Source: Chryseosolibacter histidinae (GTDB lineage: Bacteria; Bacteroidota; Bacteroidia; Cytophagales; Cyclobacteriaceae). Taken from it: a DNA stretch of 64,000 nt. The notes beneath the pieces are model-generated. The model was not told the DNA's origin. It did no database searches and saw only the letters and a program-made list of their open reading frames with translations. Of the stretch, positions 7,812 to 16,558 are shown piece by piece (the stretch's first letter is position 1; each line of letters starts with the position of its first letter). The stretch spans positions 30,481-94,480 of the forward strand of contig NZ_JAHESF010000028.1 in NCBI RefSeq assembly GCF_018598225.1, written 5' to 3'. A program made the position numbers and the translations under genes.

Positions 7812-8327
7812 CTACGATCCATACTCCAACAACGTCAACGCCAGGTTCCGGTTATGAACAGGTAGCTCCGGTGTATCCGGTGTGGTGTAATTCTCAACCA
7901 CCTTAAATCCAAAACCTTTATAGTATTCAATGATCGTCGGGTTCGCCGCCCAGGTATCCATCCGCACAGACTTTAATCCTTTTTCCTTAATGTGATCCAA
8001 CGACCACTGAAGAATCGATCCAAAAAGTTTCTGACCCTTGAAGGCGGGGTTCACCACAATCCTGTGAAGATAAACAGACTCTCCCCTATCCATCTCGCGC
8101 CAGATGATCTTATCGCGATAGGCAACACTGAAGACCATGGCAACCGTGGAGTTGACAACGATCTTGTATTGATTTTTTTCCCGAATGTCTCTGGTAATGG
8201 CATCCTTGTCATAGTTTTTCCATACCGGGTAACCTTTCTTTTCCTGATAGCTGATCGAATGTTGAAAGAGCTCATGGATCAGCGGAAGGTCTGCCATTTC
8301 TGTGTTGACGATGTGGTGGTTATTCAT
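7812..8327 (-). CDS. GNAT-family N-acetyltransferase
   Basis: 171 aa from ATG 8327; an in-frame ATG 24 bases upstream would add MNLLILVF, which is less likely. The acetyl-CoA binding core is YLHRIVVNPAFKGQKLFGSILQW, where QKLFG takes the place of the usual RGxGxG loop. It is followed by GLKSVRMDTWAANPTIIEYYKGFGFKVVENY, the standard motif B end of GNAT proteins. Substrate unknown. Single gene, convergent with the OsmC-like operon. Confidence 0.85.
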   Translation of the reverse strand: MNNHHIVNTEMADLPLIHELFQHSISYQEKKGYPVWKNYDKDAITRDIREKNQYKIVVNSTVAMVFSVAYRDKIIWREMDRGESVYLHRIVVNPAFKGQKLFGSILQWSLDHIKEKGLKSVRMDTWAANPTIIEYYKGFGFKVVENYTTPDTPELPVHNRNLALTLLEYGS

Positions 8328-8360
8328 AAACACCAATATCAACAAATTCAATGAAATGCA

Positions 8361-8464
8361 AAACCGCTAAGGGCGCAGAGAAACCGCAAAGAACGCGGAG
8401 GAATGCAAAACACTCTCTCCTGGCTCTGCGGCCCTCTGCGTATTCTCCGCGACCTCTGCGGTTT
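8361..8464. repeat. Iterated-word inverted repeat (GCAGAG / CGCGGAG words)
   Basis: The left arm (8361-8400) contains CGCTAAGGGCGCAGAG, AAACCGCAAAG and AACGCGGAG words. The right arm (8424-8464) returns them as CTCTGCGG, CCTCTGCGT, TTCTCCGCG and CCTCTGCGGTTT. The spacer is only about 23 bases. It lies between the start of the GNAT gene and the stop of the OsmC gene, both on the minus strand. Confidence 0.75.
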
Positions 8465-8470
8465 GGCTTT

Positions 8471-8887
8471 CTACTTCAATTCAGCACTCAACGTGATCGT
8501 CGCATTCAACGCTTTTGAGATGGGGCAAATACGTTTTGCATTCTCTGCTATTTCGAGGAAGTCAGCCTTCGAGATCTTATCAACCTTTCCGGTGAGCTTC
8601 AGCTGGATCTGGGTGATAGCGCCGTCTTCAAATACTACATGGGCTTCGGTGTCGAGCTGTTTGTCCTGGTAGCCGGCCGCGTCGAGCAAAAAGCTCAGCT
8701 GCATGGTAAAACATCCTGCGTGCGCCGCCCCGATCAGCTCTTCCGGGTTGGTACCCGCGCCGTTCTCGAACCTCGTTTTGTACGAATACTGTGTTTTGTT
8801 CAATACGGTGCTGTCTGTGGTGAGTGATCCAAGGCCATCTTTGCCTGTGCCTTTCCATTGGGCGGAAGCTTTGCGTGTAAATTTCAT
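8471..8887 (-). CDS. OsmC-family peroxiredoxin
   Basis: 138 aa. Both family cysteines are present: [15 protein letters not shown] and the later [11 protein letters not shown], the pair that reduces organic hydroperoxides in OsmC/Ohr proteins. The N-terminus [17 protein letters not shown] matches the OsmC rather than the Ohr branch. It is divergently transcribed from an OxyR homologue with a 101-bp intergenic region, so peroxide-responsive control by that regulator is a reasonable inference. Confidence 0.9.
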   Translation of the reverse strand: MKFTRKASAQWKGTGKDGLGSLTTDSTVLNKTQYSYKTRFENGAGTNPEELIGAAHAGCFTMQLSFLLDAAGYQDKQLDTEAHVVFEDGAITQIQLKLTGKVDKISKADFLEIAENAKRICPISKALNATITLSAELK

Positions 8888-8988
8888 AGTGATTAAACAA
8901 TTTGTGTTTTTGATGGCTCAAAGGTGCAGGCTTGGCAATGATAAATCAAATTAATAATATTGTGATCGCATAAGAATTATTTATAATC
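8888..8988. promoter_or_regulatory. Divergent osmC-oxyR promoter region
   Basis: 101 bases between two start codons facing away from each other. The half near oxyR is very A+T rich, with AATTAATAATATT-like dyads. No sequence clearly matches the spaced ATAG/CTAT OxyR site, so the operator is inferred from the arrangement, not seen. Confidence 0.35.
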
Positions 8989-9972
8989 ATGACCTTGCAG
9001 CAACTCAAATACATTATTACACTCGACCAGGAAAGGCATTTCGCCCGCGCTGCCGAACTCTGCGCGATCACCCAGCCAGGCCTCACTATCCAGCTGAAAA
9101 ACCTCGAGGAAGAGATCGGTGTGAAGATCTTCGACCGGTCACGGGTGCCGCTTACCCCCACGCCCATCGGTGAAGAGATCATTGAAAAGGCCAAAAAAGT
9201 GCTACGGGAAACGGAGAGCATTCAAAACCTCGTCATCAACAAAAAGAACGACCTGCAGGGCACGTTGAACATCGGCATTATCCCCACGCTCTCGCCTTAC
9301 CTCGTACCGCTCTTTATCCGCCAGCTGGAGCAAACGCTGCCGAAGATGAAGTTTGTGATCAGGGAGTCGTCAACCGGAGAGCTCATGAACAGCCTGGAGA
9401 CGGGCAGGATCGATGTGGCCATCATGTCAACACCCACGGGCAATGCTAACCTCAGGGAGTTTCCCTTGTTTCATGAGCCGTTCATCGCCTACCTCCACCC
9501 GAACCACCCGGCGCTCAAGGAAAAAACCTATCAGCTGCGGGAACAAGATAAGCTGGAGCTGCTTCTGCTGCAGGAGGAGTATTGCTTCAACGCCCAGCTG
9601 CTGGACATCTGCAGCAAGGGAAAAAAGAAGAACCACGAGCGGTTCATGTACGACATCAATTCGATAGAAACCCTGAAGAACCTGGTTCGCGCTTCGCTGG
9701 GTTTTGCCGTGGTTCCGTGGCTGTCGGTAATGAGCGAATGGCAAAACGGATTTTGTAAAGTTTTTAAGGAGCCGGTGCCAGTACGGGAGATCAGCCTTGT
9801 GGTGAGCGACTCTTTTACGCGGAAATTATTACTCGAAAAATTAAGCGACGTGATCTGGAAAAGTTTGCCGGAAGCCCTGAAAGAGAACAGAAAATACAAA
9901 CGGATCCGGTGGAATGACTCACCGTACTTTATGAAGGTTGTGGAGGAGTTTAAAGAGGGAAAGAGTCGATAG
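8989..9972 (+). CDS. oxyR: LysR-type hydrogen-peroxide sensor OxyR
   Basis: 327 aa. The N-terminal winged helix (MTLQQLKYIITLDQERHFARAAELCAIT) is typical of LysR regulators. The regulatory domain contains LLLLQEEYC with Cys199 and a second Cys at 208 (LLDIC). These are the same spacing and even the same residue numbers as the redox pair of E. coli OxyR, so disulfide sensing should be retained. It is divergent from an OsmC peroxiredoxin, a plausible target. The final codons and TAG stop overlap the first word (GATAGTCGATGGTCC) of an iterated repeat. Confidence 0.92.
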   Translation: MTLQQLKYIITLDQERHFARAAELCAITQPGLTIQLKNLEEEIGVKIFDRSRVPLTPTPIGEEIIEKAKKVLRETESIQNLVINKKNDLQGTLNIGIIPTLSPYLVPLFIRQLEQTLPKMKFVIRESSTGELMNSLETGRIDVAIMSTPTGNANLREFPLFHEPFIAYLHPNHPALKEKTYQLREQDKLELLLLQEEYCFNAQLLDICSKGKKKNHERFMYDINSIETLKNLVRASLGFAVVPWLSVMSEWQNGFCKVFKEPVPVREISLVVSDSFTRKLLLEKLSDVIWKSLPEALKENRKYKRIRWNDSPYFMKVVEEFKEGKSR

Positions 9973-10112
9973 TCGATGGTCCATAGTCCATGGAAGAGCA
10001 GTGCTGCTTCAACTGGCATGCCCTTGCATCTGAGTGGCTGCCACTGGGAATAGAACACAGATGTTGCCGCTTTACACAAATGCCATGGACCATCGACCAT
10101 GGACTATGGACA
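9965..10112. repeat. Iterated-word inverted repeat (GATAGTCGATGGTCCATAG)
   Basis: The left arm (9965-9993) is made of GTCGATAG, TCGATGGTCCATAG and TCCATGG words. The right arm (10083-10110) is CCATGGACCATCGACCATGG followed by ACTATGGA. The spacer of about 90 bases has no relation to spacers at other loci. The left arm includes the oxyR stop codon. Confidence 0.8.
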
Positions 10113-10212
10113 CTGGGCCAGCACAATCGATTTCGGAAAAAAGGGCAATCATCTGTTTATCAGTAGGGATGATTTCTTAAATTCGTCCCCGTTCTAACAA
10201 CAACCAGTATTC

Positions 10213-11397
10213 ATGAAAACCATACGCGACATCAACTTCAAAGGGAAACGTGCATTGATCCGGGTCGATTTTAATGTACCGCTCGACAAAAGCTTCAAGG
10301 TTACCGACGACAACAGGATCAGGGCTACTATTCCCACGCTGACGAAGATCCTCAATGATGGCGGGAGCTGCATTCTGATGTCTCACCTGGGCAGACCTAA
10401 AGAAGGCCCTGAAGAAAAATATTCACTGAAACATACCATTTCCACCACCGAAAGCCTGCTGGGCAAAAAAGTGCAGTTCGCTGCAGACTGCATCGGCGAC
10501 GAAGCGAAGACCAAGGCTGCCAATTTGAAACCGGGAGAAGTGCTGTTGCTGGAGAACCTGCGTTTTTATAAAGAAGAGGAGAAAGGCGACCTCGCGTTTG
10601 CCGACAAGCTTTCAAAGCTCGGAGATGTTTACGTGAACGACGCTTTTGGAACCGCGCACCGTGCCCATGCCTCCACTACCATTGTGGCCCAGTTCTTCAA
10701 AGAGAAGTGCGCCGGACTGGTAATGGCCGCGGAGCTTGACAATGCTAAAAAGGTAATGGAGAATGCGGAGAAACCGTTTACCGCGATCATGGGCGGCGCC
10801 AAGATCTCTGACAAAATACTGATCATCGAAAAACTGCTCGACAAAGTAAACCACCTGATCATCGGCGGTGGCATGGCTTACACTTTCTTCAAGGCGCTGG
10901 GCGGAAACACAGGCAAGTCGCTGGTGGAAGAAGACAAGCTCGACCTGGCCAAGGAACTCATTCAGAAAGCCAAGGCAAAAGGTGTTGAGCTTCACCTGCC
11001 CATGGATTCGGTAATAGCAGACAAGTTCGATGCACAGGCCAATACCAACATTGCCAACAACAATGCCATTCCTGACGGATGGATGGGACTCGATATCGGT
11101 CCGCAGGCATCGCAGGTATTTGCCGACGTGGTCAAACGTTCGAAGACCATTTTGTGGAACGGACCTATGGGTGTATTCGAGATGGAAAAATTTTCAGGCG
11201 GAACGAAAAAGATCGCAGAGGCGGTGGTGGATGCTACGAAAAGCGGAGCGTTCTCGTTGATCGGCGGTGGAGACTCTGCGGCTGCAGTAGCCTTGTTCGG
11301 CTTTAGTGAAAAGGTAAGTTATGTATCTACCGGTGGCGGCGCGTTACTGGAATACTTCGAGGGTAAAGTGCTTCCTGGTGTTAAAGCACTGGAGTAG
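10213..11397 (+). CDS. pgk: Phosphoglycerate kinase
   Basis: Transfers phosphate between 1,3-bisphosphoglycerate and ADP in glycolysis. 394 aa, the usual bacterial length. Recognised by the N-terminal [10 protein letters not shown], the [11 protein letters not shown] loop, [16 protein letters not shown], the ADP-site segment [31 protein letters not shown] and the C-terminal [10 protein letters not shown]. Complete, with no unusual residues noticed. Stand-alone gene. Confidence 0.97.
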   Translation: MKTIRDINFKGKRALIRVDFNVPLDKSFKVTDDNRIRATIPTLTKILNDGGSCILMSHLGRPKEGPEEKYSLKHTISTTESLLGKKVQFAADCIGDEAKTKAANLKPGEVLLLENLRFYKEEEKGDLAFADKLSKLGDVYVNDAFGTAHRAHASTTIVAQFFKEKCAGLVMAAELDNAKKVMENAEKPFTAIMGGAKISDKILIIEKLLDKVNHLIIGGGMAYTFFKALGGNTGKSLVEEDKLDLAKELIQKAKAKGVELHLPMDSVIADKFDAQANTNIANNNAIPDGWMGLDIGPQASQVFADVVKRSKTILWNGPMGVFEMEKFSGGTKKIAEAVVDATKSGAFSLIGGGDSAAAVALFGFSEKVSYVSTGGGALLEYFEGKVLPGVKALE

Positions 11398-11410
11398 AGG
11401 GCAGCAACGC

Positions 11411-11488
11411 TCATTGCATCAGCTGCATACCCATGAGTAGCAAAAACATACAAAGGCCAATTAACATGCTTATGATCTTCCGTTTCAT
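11411..11488 (-). CDS. Possible 25-residue membrane peptide
   Basis: ATG at 11488 to TGA at 11411 encodes a start of MKRKIISMLIGLCMFLLLMG plus five residues: a basic N-terminus and one hydrophobic helix rich in Met and Leu. Nothing else occupies the interval, and a strong terminator for the same strand (11553-11580) lies just upstream, so it would need its own promoter. Could be chance. Confidence 0.3.
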   Translation of the reverse strand: MKRKIISMLIGLCMFLLLMGMQLMQ

Positions 11489-11550
11489 TATCGTAAGTTT
11501 TAATATCTGTTATTGTTAAAGTTTCATTCCCACTACATCTGTATCAAAAA

Positions 11551-11581
11551 AAGGGCCGTCATCAGGCGTAATGACGGCCCA
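11551..11581 (-). terminator. Terminator for the YtxH gene
   Basis: GGGCCGTCAT and ATGACGGCCC form a perfect 10-bp stem with an eight-base loop. Read on the minus strand it ends in a seven-base T run, so it stops transcription coming from the YtxH gene. Confidence 0.85.
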
Positions 11582-11741
11582 AAAACGGAGTAACTCAATC
11601 TAATTGCGCAGATCGATCTGCTCAATTTCCTCAAACCACTTCTTATCCCCTTGGAAGTTTCAGTGCACTTCCCCGGCACGTTACCCTGTTTATTGTTGTG
11701 TGCATCCGCTTACGGGCAAATGCAACGTCATTCATTCGTTG

Positions 11742-11954
11742 TTAAGCTTCAACAGGTGCCTTGCCATTCTTGGCATGTGAAGCTGCTTTTCCAGCGCCCA
11801 CATATCCTGCAACCTGCTTGGCAAGTTTCCTGGTTTTCTTCTCAATGTTCTTGCGCGTTTTTTTTCCCGACGTTGGTGCTGCAAGCAACCCCGTCACCGC
11901 GCCGATAACCGTTCCCAGGAGAAAACCTGTAATGATCTTAGCAGTTGTATTCAT
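11742..11954 (-). CDS. YtxH domain-containing small membrane protein
   Basis: 70 aa from ATG 11954, which begins MNTTAKIITGFLLGTVIGAV; an alternative longer start at 12002 is less convincing. One glycine-rich membrane helix followed by LLAAPTSGKKTRKNI is the YtxH signature. The rest is a basic, lysine-rich helix. YtxH proteins are general-stress associated in many bacteria; the molecular role is unknown. A TTGGCA/TGGCAC pair lies 35-50 bases upstream (about 11989-12002), resembling the words before other small envelope genes in this block. Confidence 0.8.
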   Translation of the reverse strand: MNTTAKIITGFLLGTVIGAVTGLLAAPTSGKKTRKNIEKKTRKLAKQVAGYVGAGKAASHAKNGKAPVEA

Positions 11955-12002
11955 TGTGTTAATCGTTTCAGTAGTTAAAAAAATTATAGTGCCAGTTGCC
12001 AA

Positions 12003-12294
12003 GCGCCCGTTCTGAAGCGGCAGAATGGGATGATTTTCAAACAGTTACCTTCTACAATTCGTTGCTTAACCATCGCCAGCTGGGATTTTTTTCCACAGTC
12101 CCCGGCAATCGTATGCATGTGTAAGCAGCGGTAACTGGAGCACAAGCAGCAGCCCTATCGTTGTTTTTCAAGCCTCAGAGCGCTCTCCTGCATTTTTTAA
12201 CGCACACAGGCGCCGGAACAGACAATTATGGCACGGCCTTTCGATATAGTATGGGCAGAAGGAAAATATGTCCAACTAAACAAAACACATTATT
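12003..12294. other. Intergenic region without a recognised gene
   Basis: 292 bases between divergent YtxH and beta-barrel genes. It contains TGGCACGGCCTTTCG (12229-12243), about 50 bases before the barrel gene, which has a good -24 half of a sigma-54 site but lacks the GC of the -12 half. No RNA gene or convincing ORF was seen. Confidence 0.5.
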
Positions 12295-12978
12295 ATGAAA
12301 CAGGTATTAGGAAATGTTGCTTTGTTGCTATGTGCGGGAATGATGATGATAGGAATAGCAGAAGCACAAGCACAACGTAGCCCACGGGTAGGATTTAAAG
12401 GTGGTCTGAATCTCAGTAATCTATATGTTAATGACGTCGACGACGAAAATGCGCGCATCGGATGGCATGCAGGCGTTTACACACAGCTGTTCTCCAGCGA
12501 AGCGTTCGCCATCCAGCCTGAGATCAACTATTCAACAAAGGGTACCGGCGTTACTTTCGTCAACAACCTTAACAACATAGACCACGACGTGAAGTTCAAC
12601 ATCAATTATCTCGACATTCCGATCTTGGCCGTGTTCAAGCTTGGAAGGGCAGCCGAGATCCATGCCGGTCCGTACTGGGCTTATCTGCTAAACGCCAGTA
12701 TCAGGAACATGGACAACGATCCGAACAACGAGTTTGATGACATCGATCGCGACAACTTCGACCACTGGGATTACGGTCTGGTAGGCGGCATCGGCTTCAA
12801 CCTCGGCAAGGGCGCACAGCTTGGTGCACGTTATAACTATGGATTGAACAACATTGCCGAATCAGCTGGCGCGAGAAGGTTGCTCGGTAGTTCTAAAAAC
12901 CAGGTAGCCCAATTGTATCTGTCGTTCAACCTGAACGCAGACGACGACGATGAAGACGGATACAGCAGAGGATATTAA
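12295..12978 (+). CDS. Outer-membrane beta-barrel protein (porin-like, PorT/OmpW-size)
   Basis: 227 aa. Signal peptide about residues 1-24 ending in AEAQAQ. The mature part begins RSPRVGFKGGLNLSNLY, the usual opening of the Bacteroidota outer membrane beta-barrel family (PF13568 type). Alternating strands follow (QPEINYSTKGTGV, YLDIPILAVFKLG, GLVGGIGFNLGKGAQLGARYNYGLNNI). The C-terminal tail is acidic (NADDDDEDGYSRGY). Probably an eight-stranded barrel; substrate or partner unknown. Followed by a strong terminator. Confidence 0.85.
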   Translation: MKQVLGNVALLLCAGMMMIGIAEAQAQRSPRVGFKGGLNLSNLYVNDVDDENARIGWHAGVYTQLFSSEAFAIQPEINYSTKGTGVTFVNNLNNIDHDVKFNINYLDIPILAVFKLGRAAEIHAGPYWAYLLNASIRNMDNDPNNEFDDIDRDNFDHWDYGLVGGIGFNLGKGAQLGARYNYGLNNIAESAGARRLLGSSKNQVAQLYLSFNLNADDDDEDGYSRGY

Positions 12979-12996
12979 CCATCGTGGAAAGAAATG

Positions 12997-13029
12997 AAAA
13001 AAACCTGGTTTACGGACCAGGTTTTTTTT
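12997..13029 (+). terminator. Bidirectional terminator
   Basis: AAAAAACCTGG pairs with CCAGGTTTTTT around an eight-base loop, with T runs on both strands. It can end the barrel gene, and also the small minus-strand gene at 13106-13309. Confidence 0.85.
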
Positions 13030-13105
13030 ATGTCAGGATCCCTCGCAGAGATCTTGAACTCGGGAAAGTTGCCACCGGCATAGGTGCCGATAGCAGACGG
13101 AAATC

Positions 13106-13309
13106 TTAATACGCCAGGTTCTTCTGCCGCTTCAGAGGCCGGTTCATTCTTCTCAATGCCCTTGTCCGGGCAGGCCTTAGCTTCTTATCAGCTTCTTCAT
13201 CCTCCTCGATCTGGATCTTGGGGAACAGCAGGCGCATCAACAGATACGAGACAGAAACAAACAATCCGTACGCACAAATCAGGGCCACTACGATCTTCAG
13301 TATGTTCAT
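13106..13309 (-). CDS. Small single-pass membrane protein (67 aa)
   Basis: One N-terminal membrane helix (about residues 4-27, ILKIVVALICAYGLFVSVSYLLM), an acidic linker (IEEDEEADKK) and a strongly basic tail (RPARTRALRRMNRPLKRQK). Family not recognised. It is divergent from the 50-aa gene at 13548 and shares with it a near-identical upstream motif at matching distance, so the two are probably co-regulated. Confidence 0.6.
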   Translation of the reverse strand: MNILKIVVALICAYGLFVSVSYLLMRLLFPKIQIEEDEEADKKLRPARTRALRRMNRPLKRQKNLAY

Positions 13310-13340
13310 AACCTCAATTATTTAAAAGCTGCTCTGTGAA

Positions 13341-13358
13341 GACAAAAACTAATGCCAA
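13341..13358 (-). promoter_or_regulatory. Promoter-like motif TTGGCATTAGTTTTTGTC
   Basis: Read on the minus strand, the motif ends 32 bases before the start codon of the 67-aa gene. It matches the motif at 13501-13518 in 15 of the first 16 positions. TTGGCA equals the -24 half of a sigma-54 promoter, but the -12 GC is missing; TA-N3-TTTG is one base off the Bacteroidota -7 element. Confidence 0.45.
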
Positions 13359-13500
13359 CGGCTGGTAAAGCTTAAAAAACGCATGGTCGCTAATACACGC
13401 TGCGGCAAAAACCTCAGGATCAGGTATAAAATTCCCCAGTTCGGCCGCTCTTAAAGGCGCTGACGGAATATTTAAAACCGGCACCGTCAAACCGCCTCCC

Positions 13501-13518
13501 TTGGCATTACTTTTTGAT
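13501..13518 (+). promoter_or_regulatory. Promoter-like motif TTGGCATTACTTTTTGAT
   Basis: Ends 30 bases before the start of the 50-aa gene. It is the mirror partner of the motif at 13341-13358, in the same divergent intergenic region. Confidence 0.45.
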
Positions 13519-13547
13519 TTTTAACAGTGTACCAAATATTCATAATC

Positions 13548-13700
13548 ATGAGCGATTTACTTTATGTACTTGCCGTTATCCTCATCATCGGCTGGATCCT
13601 GGGCGCTTTCGTGTTCAGCGTCGGTGGATTGATCCACATACTCCTGGTAGTAGCGGTGGTTGCCATCTTGCTGCGATTGATCAGAGGAAGAAGTGTTTAA
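13548..13700 (+). CDS. Lmo0937/DUF5670-family membrane protein (50 aa)
   Basis: The short ORF begins MSDLLYVLAVILIIGWILG and continues with FVFSVGGLIHILLVVAVVAILLRLIRG. Two hydrophobic helices joined by a Gly-Gly-Leu-His turn fit the lmo0937/DUF5670 family of tiny stress-associated membrane proteins. Function unknown. It is followed by a long stem-loop (13715-13821) that can serve as terminator. Confidence 0.75.
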   Translation: MSDLLYVLAVILIIGWILGAFVFSVGGLIHILLVVAVVAILLRLIRGRSV

Positions 13701-13714
13701 AACCAGGTAAACAA

Positions 13715-13821
13715 TAAAAAAAGGCTGTCTCAAAAACAGTACGTTCGTTGGGACAAAGCGATATACATCACGAGTGCTATCGTTGTCGCTCCATGTGACC
13801 GGCTTGTGAGACAGCTTTTTT
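13715..13821. repeat. Long stem-loop or MITE-like element (GGCTGTCTCA termini)
   Basis: The ends AAAAAAGGCTGTCTCA (left) and TGAGACAGCTTTTTT (right) pair almost perfectly across about 73 bases. An inner stem, GACAAAGCGATA with TATCGTTGTC, forms inside. The T run at the right end would give transcription termination, while the termini also resemble insertion-sequence inverted repeats. Confidence 0.6.
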
Positions 13822-14044
13822 ACCGTACCCCCTGGCCGTCCGCATAATTATACTATCCTGATATCGGGAAGGTTCTCTAGCTTAACGCCGGCAATCCTGC
13901 TTTTTGTATAACCCTTGATTCAACGGCACAAACGTTTTATAGAAATTATCAGCAACTCGTCTGAAACTTGCCGGCACAGTCCACAAAAGGACGTTAATGG
14001 TGTTGATTTAAGTGTTTTCAGTTGAGGGATCATGTCCTTTTTTA
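13822..14044. other. Upstream region of the hybrid kinase, nothing recognised
   Basis: 223 bases before the kinase start. No hairpin, ORF or promoter motif could be supported beyond general A+T enrichment near the start codon. Confidence 0.4.
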
Positions 14045-16558
14045 ATGGCAAACAAGAACAAGCATTCACTGAAGGCAGTAGTACGCAAGATCTTTGCGGC
14101 ATTTTTACTGGTCTCCATTGCCATCGTACTGGCACTGGCCATCGCACGATTCTCTTTCCGCGAGCTGATGAGCACGGTGGATGAGCTTTCAGCACCCAAT
14201 GAAAAGCTCGCCATCCTCAACAGCGTATTCGAAGAGATCACCATGCTGGATCAGCTGCAGCGGGCAGAAGCGATCAAGAACCCGAACACGCCTTATAATA
14301 TCTTCCTGGAACAATCCGCGGAGCTCAACACGATGATCGATTCATTAAAAAAGCTCCCGTGGGATACAGCACAGCTCATCCGCCTCAACGAAATGAAAGA
14401 GATCCTGTCTGAGCGCAACAAGCTCTTCTTCTCGTACCTGAAAGTAAAGGCAAACCTGCTTGATAACCGTGAATTCTCCGTACAGCTCGATACGCTTGCC
14501 GCCATCCTCCAGAATGACAATCTCGCGATAGACACTACGTTGATCACCACGCAAAAAAAGATCACTACCACTTACCTTCGTGATACAGTATCCTTGAAAA
14601 AGGGTGACCAGCGGTCGTTCCTGAAAAAACTGTTCAGCCGAAAGAAAGAACAGCAGCCCCTGGATACGCCCAGGATCAAGGTACAGGAAGAGCTAAGCGT
14701 GAAAGTAGATACCCTGGCCGTTGCCCGGCAGAACGAGGCCCTGCTGGAGATCGAAAAGATCATGCGTGAAATGGAAAGGGAGCAGCAACAGCAGCAGAAA
14801 AAACTCCAGCGCCAGGAGCTCGAGCTCATCCATTCCAACAGCCTCTTCGTGAACCAGCTGCTCAGCATTCTTCACGAGGTGGAACGGGAGGAATTCCAGC
14901 AAATGCGCGATAATAACAGTCATGCGGTATCGGTCATGAGCCAGAGCATCAGCCGCACCAACATCCTCATGCTTTGTTTCTTCGTGGCCGCCGCCATTCT
15001 GGTTTACCTGATCTGGATAGACATCAGCAGAAGCAATTATTACAAGGAGCAGCTGGAAAAAGCCCGCGATGAGGCGGAAGAGCTGACCAAGATAAAGCAG
15101 CGCTTCCTGGCCAACATGAGCCACGAGCTGCGCACACCCCTGCAATCGATCATCGGGTTTGCAGAACAGCTGAAACAGAAAAACACTGCCGCCGCCAAAG
15201 AAGAGGCGGAGGCCATCTACAGCTCATCCGAGCACCTGCTCCACATCGTCAACGAAGTGCTCGATTATAGCCGGATCTCTTCGGGTAATTTCACCATGGC
15301 CCGCGAGAAATTCAAAGTGATGGCGCTGGTCAGGGAGATCGAAGCAGCCATGCGCATCCAGGCCGATCGCAAACACCTTACCTTTCTGCTCGACCACGAG
15401 AAAGCCGCTGAATTTACCCTCACGGGCGATCCGTTCCGTTTACGTCAGATCCTTTACAACCTGATCGGCAACGCAATAAAATTCACCAACCGGGGGTTTA
15501 TCAAGCTCACCGTTAACACCGTGGACGAAGGCAGCCACGTATCGTGCGCTTTTGAAGTAACCGATTCCGGTATCGGCATTGAAAAGAGTGACCTCGACAG
15601 GATCTTCAACCAGTTCGAGCAGGCCAACACGCTGATCGCTAAAAATTACGGCGGCACCGGCCTGGGACTCACCATCGTAAAATCGCTGGTAGACGTACAA
15701 CACGGGCAACTGGAAGTGACAAGCGAGCCAGGCATCGGGTCCTGCTTCCGCGTGGTGCTGCGTTTCGAAAAAGCGCCGGGTTCCCTTGTTGGTAAGACCG
15801 CAAGCGCCAGGACTGCCACCCCCCCTTCATTCAAAGGCAAGGTCATCGTTGTTGATGACGACCCGCTGATCGTCAGGTTGTGTGCCCTTATCCTCAAAAA
15901 GAACAAGATCGACTTTTCCACTTTTAACAGCGGCCGTGATCTTCTCGACGTACCACCCGATGCGCAGGCCTCTCACATCTTCCTCGACATACGAATGCCC
16001 GACATCAATGGTGTGGACCTGTGTCATTCGCTGCGCAAGCAATATGGAAGCGCTACGAGGTTCATTGCCCTTACAGCCCACGTGCTGCCCGAAGAGCGCG
16101 AAAGCCTGCTGAAGGAAGGATTCGATACCATACTTCCCAAGCCCTTCCATGAAAGAGAGCTGCTCGAAGTGCTGAATGTAGCTGCGGCCGGTGAAGAAGA
16201 AACTGTTGACGAGCGTCCCAACCTTTCGCAGCTGCGGGAGATGACCCTGGGCGATGAAATGCTTTTTCAGTCAATCGTAGCCCAGTTTGTGGAAGAAACG
16301 CTGGATGACCTGGTGCGGGTCAAAGAAAAGCTCAGTGCCGGTAACGAGGCCGCCATGCGGGAGATCATTCACAAAATGTCGGGCAGGTTTGCCCAGCTCG
16401 GCATCCGCTCCTTATCAGAAAAGCTGCATGGCATTGAAAGAAAACTCGTGGCAGGCTACAGCATCGACGATCTCGCACCGGAGATCAGCCGCGCCGCCAA
16501 AAAAGCAGACGAGATGATCGTGCAGATCAGGCTCACAACGATGGAACAACTGAACTAG
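14045..16558 (+). CDS. Hybrid sensor histidine kinase with receiver and HPt domains
   Basis: 837 aa from ATG 14045; the frame runs 33 bases further up to a GTG. Order: membrane helix (about 11-34), a long extracytoplasmic helical region with Gln/Glu-rich coiled coil (residues 235-280), second membrane helix (about 306-328), HisKA with His360 in FLANMSHELRTPL, HATPase_c with GTGLGLTIVKSLV, a receiver domain with Asp648 in HIFLDIRMPDINGVD, and a C-terminal HPt-like domain with His776 in REIIHKMSGRFAQLG. All phosphorelay residues are thus in one protein. It faces the sigma-54 response regulator at 16698-18038; the pair is probably one signalling system. The stop TAG is followed at once by TTGCC repeat words. 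Confidence 0.92.
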   Translation: MANKNKHSLKAVVRKIFAAFLLVSIAIVLALAIARFSFRELMSTVDELSAPNEKLAILNSVFEEITMLDQLQRAEAIKNPNTPYNIFLEQSAELNTMIDSLKKLPWDTAQLIRLNEMKEILSERNKLFFSYLKVKANLLDNREFSVQLDTLAAILQNDNLAIDTTLITTQKKITTTYLRDTVSLKKGDQRSFLKKLFSRKKEQQPLDTPRIKVQEELSVKVDTLAVARQNEALLEIEKIMREMEREQQQQQKKLQRQELELIHSNSLFVNQLLSILHEVEREEFQQMRDNNSHAVSVMSQSISRTNILMLCFFVAAAILVYLIWIDISRSNYYKEQLEKARDEAEELTKIKQRFLANMSHELRTPLQSIIGFAEQLKQKNTAAAKEEAEAIYSSSEHLLHIVNEVLDYSRISSGNFTMAREKFKVMALVREIEAAMRIQADRKHLTFLLDHEKAAEFTLTGDPFRLRQILYNLIGNAIKFTNRGFIKLTVNTVDEGSHVSCAFEVTDSGIGIEKSDLDRIFNQFEQANTLIAKNYGGTGLGLTIVKSLVDVQHGQLEVTSEPGIGSCFRVVLRFEKAPGSLVGKTASARTATPPSFKGKVIVVDDDPLIVRLCALILKKNKIDFSTFNSGRDLLDVPPDAQASHIFLDIRMPDINGVDLCHSLRKQYGSATRFIALTAHVLPEERESLLKEGFDTILPKPFHERELLEVLNVAAAGEEETVDERPNLSQLREMTLGDEMLFQSIVAQFVEETLDDLVRVKEKLSAGNEAAMREIIHKMSGRFAQLGIRSLSEKLHGIERKLVAGYSIDDLAPEISRAAKKADEMIVQIRLTTMEQLN

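Noticed and set aside
12229..12243. Canonical sigma-54 promoter before the beta-barrel gene
   Set aside because: The -24 TGGCACG half is good but the -12 GC doublet is replaced by CG, so only a weak motif is reported.
13715..13821. Complete insertion sequence
   Set aside because: Far too short for a transposase and no target duplication was found; kept only as a MITE-like or terminator element.
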